From the NCBI GenBank assembly GCA_023409695.1, contig JAEYQZ010000035.1, forward strand, positions 1 to 15,480: DNA of 15,480 nt, in the 5' to 3' direction. The notes beneath the pieces were generated by a model. It had not been told where the DNA came from and made no database searches. It was given only the letters and a program-made list of their open reading frames with translations. Positions 13,941-15,480 of the stretch are shown here, piece after piece. The stretch's first letter is position 1; every line of letters begins with the position of its first letter. Origin of the DNA: Methanobacteriota archaeon (GTDB lineage Archaea > Methanobacteriota > Methanobacteria > Methanobacteriales > Methanobacteriaceae). A program made the position numbers and the translations under genes.

Positions 13941-14432
13941 ATGGATGAAAAAATAGAAGGAAAAGTCTGGAAATTTGGAGATAATATAGATACTGACGTG
14001 ATAATCCCTGGAAGGTACCTGAGAACTTTCAGCCTGGATGATCTGGCAGCTCATGTAATGGAAGGAGTAGACCCTGATTTTTCAAGTAATGTTCAAAAAG
14101 GAGACATTATAGTCGCTGACTGGAACTTTGGGTGTGGTTCATCAAGGGAACAAGCTCCGGTAGCCATAAAACACGCCGGTGTTTCAGCAATAGTTGCAAA
14201 ATCATTTGCAAGAATTTTTTATAGGAACGCGATAAATATAGGACTGCCTGTTATCGTGGCCGATATAAATGCTGAAAAGGGAGATATTTTAAAAATAGAC
14301 ATGGAAGAAGGCATTATAGAAAACAAGTCAACGAATGAAACATTTGAAATTGAGCCGTTTAAAAAGTTCATGCTTGATATTTTAAAAGACGGTGGATTAG
14401 TTAACCATTATCTTAAACTCAAAGAAGAATAG
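13941..14432 (+). CDS. hacB: Homoaconitase small subunit for coenzyme B synthesis (LeuD/HacB family)
   Basis: The small, swivelling domain of an aconitase-type hydro-lyase that pairs with a large iron-sulfur subunit not in this window. It has WKFGDNIDTDVIIPGRYL at the start (10-27), the FGCGSSREQAP catalytic loop (64-73) and the FARIFYRNAINIGLP segment (89-103). The specificity loop reads YLRT (26-29). In Methanocaldococcus, YLRT marks the homoaconitase subunit of 2-oxosuberate/coenzyme B synthesis, while the isopropylmalate isomerase subunit has YLVY; Arg recognises the extra carboxylate. I therefore prefer homoaconitase over leuD. A TTG at 13932 opens a longer frame, but gttgat at 13931-13936 is better read as the ribosome binding site of the ATG at 13941. 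Operon with mptG. Also called aksE. Confidence 0.85.
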   Translation: MDEKIEGKVWKFGDNIDTDVIIPGRYLRTFSLDDLAAHVMEGVDPDFSSNVQKGDIIVADWNFGCGSSREQAPVAIKHAGVSAIVAKSFARIFYRNAINIGLPVIVADINAEKGDILKIDMEEGIIENKSTNETFEIEPFKKFMLDILKDGGLVNHYLKLKEE

Positions 14433-14448
14433 AGTTTTGGGTAAACAC

Positions 14449-14481
14449 AATTTTATTTTTAATATAATGAATAATAAAATT
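14449..14481 (+). terminator. AU-only hairpin after hacB, weak terminator candidate
   Basis: A 9-bp stem, aattttatt at 14449-14457 with aataaaatt at 14473-14481, with a 15-nt loop and a T-run at 14456-14460. It consists only of A-T pairs, so the structure is weak. The same stretch offers a TATA-like ttaatata for the next gene. Confidence 0.3.
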
Positions 14482-14520
14482 ACAATAATAAAAATTTATT
14501 AATAATTTGAGGAAAAGTAA

Positions 14521-15120
14521 ATGAAATGTCCTGTATGTGAATCTGAATCATATGAAATCTTAAAATCAAAAGGTAAACATTCAAAAGAGCTTCTTTTGAA
14601 GTGTGAAGAATGCGGCAATGTTTATAGGGAAACCATAATACGAGAAAAACCAGTAGATGTTAGAATAGTTATAAGTGAGTTTGAAAAATCTAAAAAAGCA
14701 TTCGTAAATCTTTATCCTGACGAGGTGCTGATGGTGGATGATATTTTAGACCTTGATGGAAAAGAAGTTGCAGTAAACTCGATTGAAATAAAAACTAGTG
14801 CAAGAGTTTATAGAAGCCAGGTATCTGATATAGAAACTATCTGGGCATCTTCAATGGATATACCTGCGAGAGTTGGAATTTCTGTGGATTTCGGCGGCAG
14901 AATTATCTCAAAAAAGGTCGATGTTGATAGGGATTTTGAATTCACCGTTGGAGATATAGTCAAAATGGGAAATTTAATTTTTAAAATAAATTCCCTAAAA
15001 ACCATTGAACGAAAACTTAGGAAAGGTTTTGCAAAGGCCTATGTGACTAAAAGAGTTTATGGAAGACCTTTAGAAGAATTCGTAAGATATAATTATGATC
15101 TAAGTTCTAATATAGTATGA
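14521..15120 (+). CDS. HVO_0476-type archaeal zinc-ribbon protein
   Basis: A 199-aa archaeal protein with an N-terminal zinc ribbon (C3, C6, C28, C31) followed by a beta-rich domain without a known activity, including a basic TIERKLRKGFAKAY segment near 161-174 and a conserved-looking VTKRVYGRPLEEF. It resembles the uncharacterised HVO_0476 / COG1326 family found only in archaea; a nucleic-acid-binding role is often guessed from the ribbon but not shown. gaggaaaag just upstream provides a ribosome binding site for the ATG at 14521. Its stop overlaps the start of the following methyltransferase gene (ATGA), implying translational coupling. It may share the mptG-hacB transcript or have its own AT-rich promoter in the 88-bp gap. 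Confidence 0.78.
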   Translation: MKCPVCESESYEILKSKGKHSKELLLKCEECGNVYRETIIREKPVDVRIVISEFEKSKKAFVNLYPDEVLMVDDILDLDGKEVAVNSIEIKTSARVYRSQVSDIETIWASSMDIPARVGISVDFGGRIISKKVDVDRDFEFTVGDIVKMGNLIFKINSLKTIERKLRKGFAKAYVTKRVYGRPLEEFVRYNYDLSSNIV

Positions 15121-15480
15121 TGATTGATGAAAGAAAGGAACTGGTTAAGAGACTTTCAGAATATGGATACATAAAATCAGAAAATGTAAGGCAGGCAATG
15201 GGGAAAGTTCCAAGAGAAGAATTTTTACCAGAGGAAAATAGGTATTATGCTTACAATGATCAACCTCTTCCAATAGGAAAGGGTCAAACAATCTCGGCAC
15301 CACATATGGTAGCAATGATATGTGAAAAACTTCAACTTAAAGAGGATATGAAGGTTTTAGAGGTTGGGACTGGTTTTGGATACAATGCAGCCGTTATCTC
15401 AGAAGCCATGGGTAAAAAAGGCCATGTTTACAGCATAGAAAGGATAGAATATCTTGCAAAACTGGCTGAAGAGAACCTTA
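15117..15480 (+). CDS. pcm: Protein-L-isoaspartate O-methyltransferase, 3' truncated by the window
   Basis: Methylates abnormal L-isoaspartyl residues in aged proteins with SAM, starting their repair. Only the first 121 codons are visible; the frame is open to the window edge. Seen are the N-terminal VREQ-like helix region, VPREEFLPEE (31-40), YAYNDQPLPIGKGQTISAPHMV (residues 44-65), which is the Pcm substrate-binding hallmark, and the SAM-binding LEVGTGFGYNAAV (81-93) followed by VYSIER. Two ATGs are possible, at 15117 and 15120; the first overlaps the upstream stop as ATGA. No separate ribosome binding site is clear, consistent with translational coupling to the zinc-ribbon gene. Confidence 0.92.
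   Translation, partial: MMIDERKELVKRLSEYGYIKSENVRQAMGKVPREEFLPEENRYYAYNDQPLPIGKGQTISAPHMVAMICEKLQLKEDMKVLEVGTGFGYNAAVISEAMGKKGHVYSIERIEYLAKLAEENL

Noticed and set aside
13941..14432. Annotation as isopropylmalate isomerase small subunit (leuD)
   Set aside because: The YLRT specificity loop fits methanogen homoaconitase better; leucine biosynthesis remains a lesser possibility.
1..15480. CRISPR array, tRNA/rRNA gene, insertion sequence or prophage
   Set aside because: No regularly spaced repeats, no GC-rich cloverleaf or GTTCNANNC-type T-arm, no transposase or integrase frame, and no terminal inverted repeats with target duplications were seen.

Overview
The window looks like chromosomal DNA of a hydrogenotrophic methanogen of the order Methanobacteriales, most likely Methanobacterium or a close relative. 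The sequence is AT-rich. It encodes archaea-only enzymes for methanofuran (mfnD, mfnF), tetrahydromethanopterin (mptG) and coenzyme B (homoaconitase small subunit), plus archaeal ether-lipid enzymes (carS and a Tes-type radical SAM protein). Spacers hold archaeal TATA-like boxes, and most starts follow a GGTGA/GAGG-type ribosome binding site. No mobile element, tRNA, rRNA or CRISPR array was seen, so this reads as core chromosome with one lineage-specific paralog cluster.

Layout. 20-823: a CPBP-family membrane protease. 824-1231: an AT-rich spacer. 1232-4169: wecB and wecC, which make UDP-ManNAc and UDP-ManNAcA for surface glycans and are separated by a 325-bp spacer. 4191-6344: mfnD, 21 bp behind wecC, and mfnF, two steps of methanofuran synthesis, closed by a hairpin. 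6515-8821: three tandem paralogs of a small secreted or membrane-anchored protein with an HPRE / HxH / YEIPEW signature like a stripped-down M14 metallopeptidase or aspartoacylase. This is the least-described part of the window. 8928-10253: a small membrane protein (minus), a CcdC/DUF1453-like membrane protein (plus) and an orphan Rcp1-like response regulator (minus). 10548-12728: carS (minus) and a Cys-rich radical SAM enzyme of the tetraether lipid synthase family (plus), transcribed divergently from a 66-bp gap. 12932-14432: an mptG-hacB operon. 14521 to the end: an HVO_0476-type zinc-ribbon protein overlapping by 4 nt a protein-L-isoaspartate methyltransferase that runs off the window.

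Two themes recur. One is the cell envelope: UDP-ManNAcA supply, secreted peptidase-like proteins that could act on pseudomurein peptides, CDP-archaeol synthesis and tetraether formation. The other is methanogenesis cofactors: methanofuran, methanopterin and coenzyme B. The best candidates for something undescribed are the peptidase-like triplet, with its mosaic sequence and separately promoted third copy, and the carS/tes divergent pair. All functional calls come from reading motifs; no database search was run.
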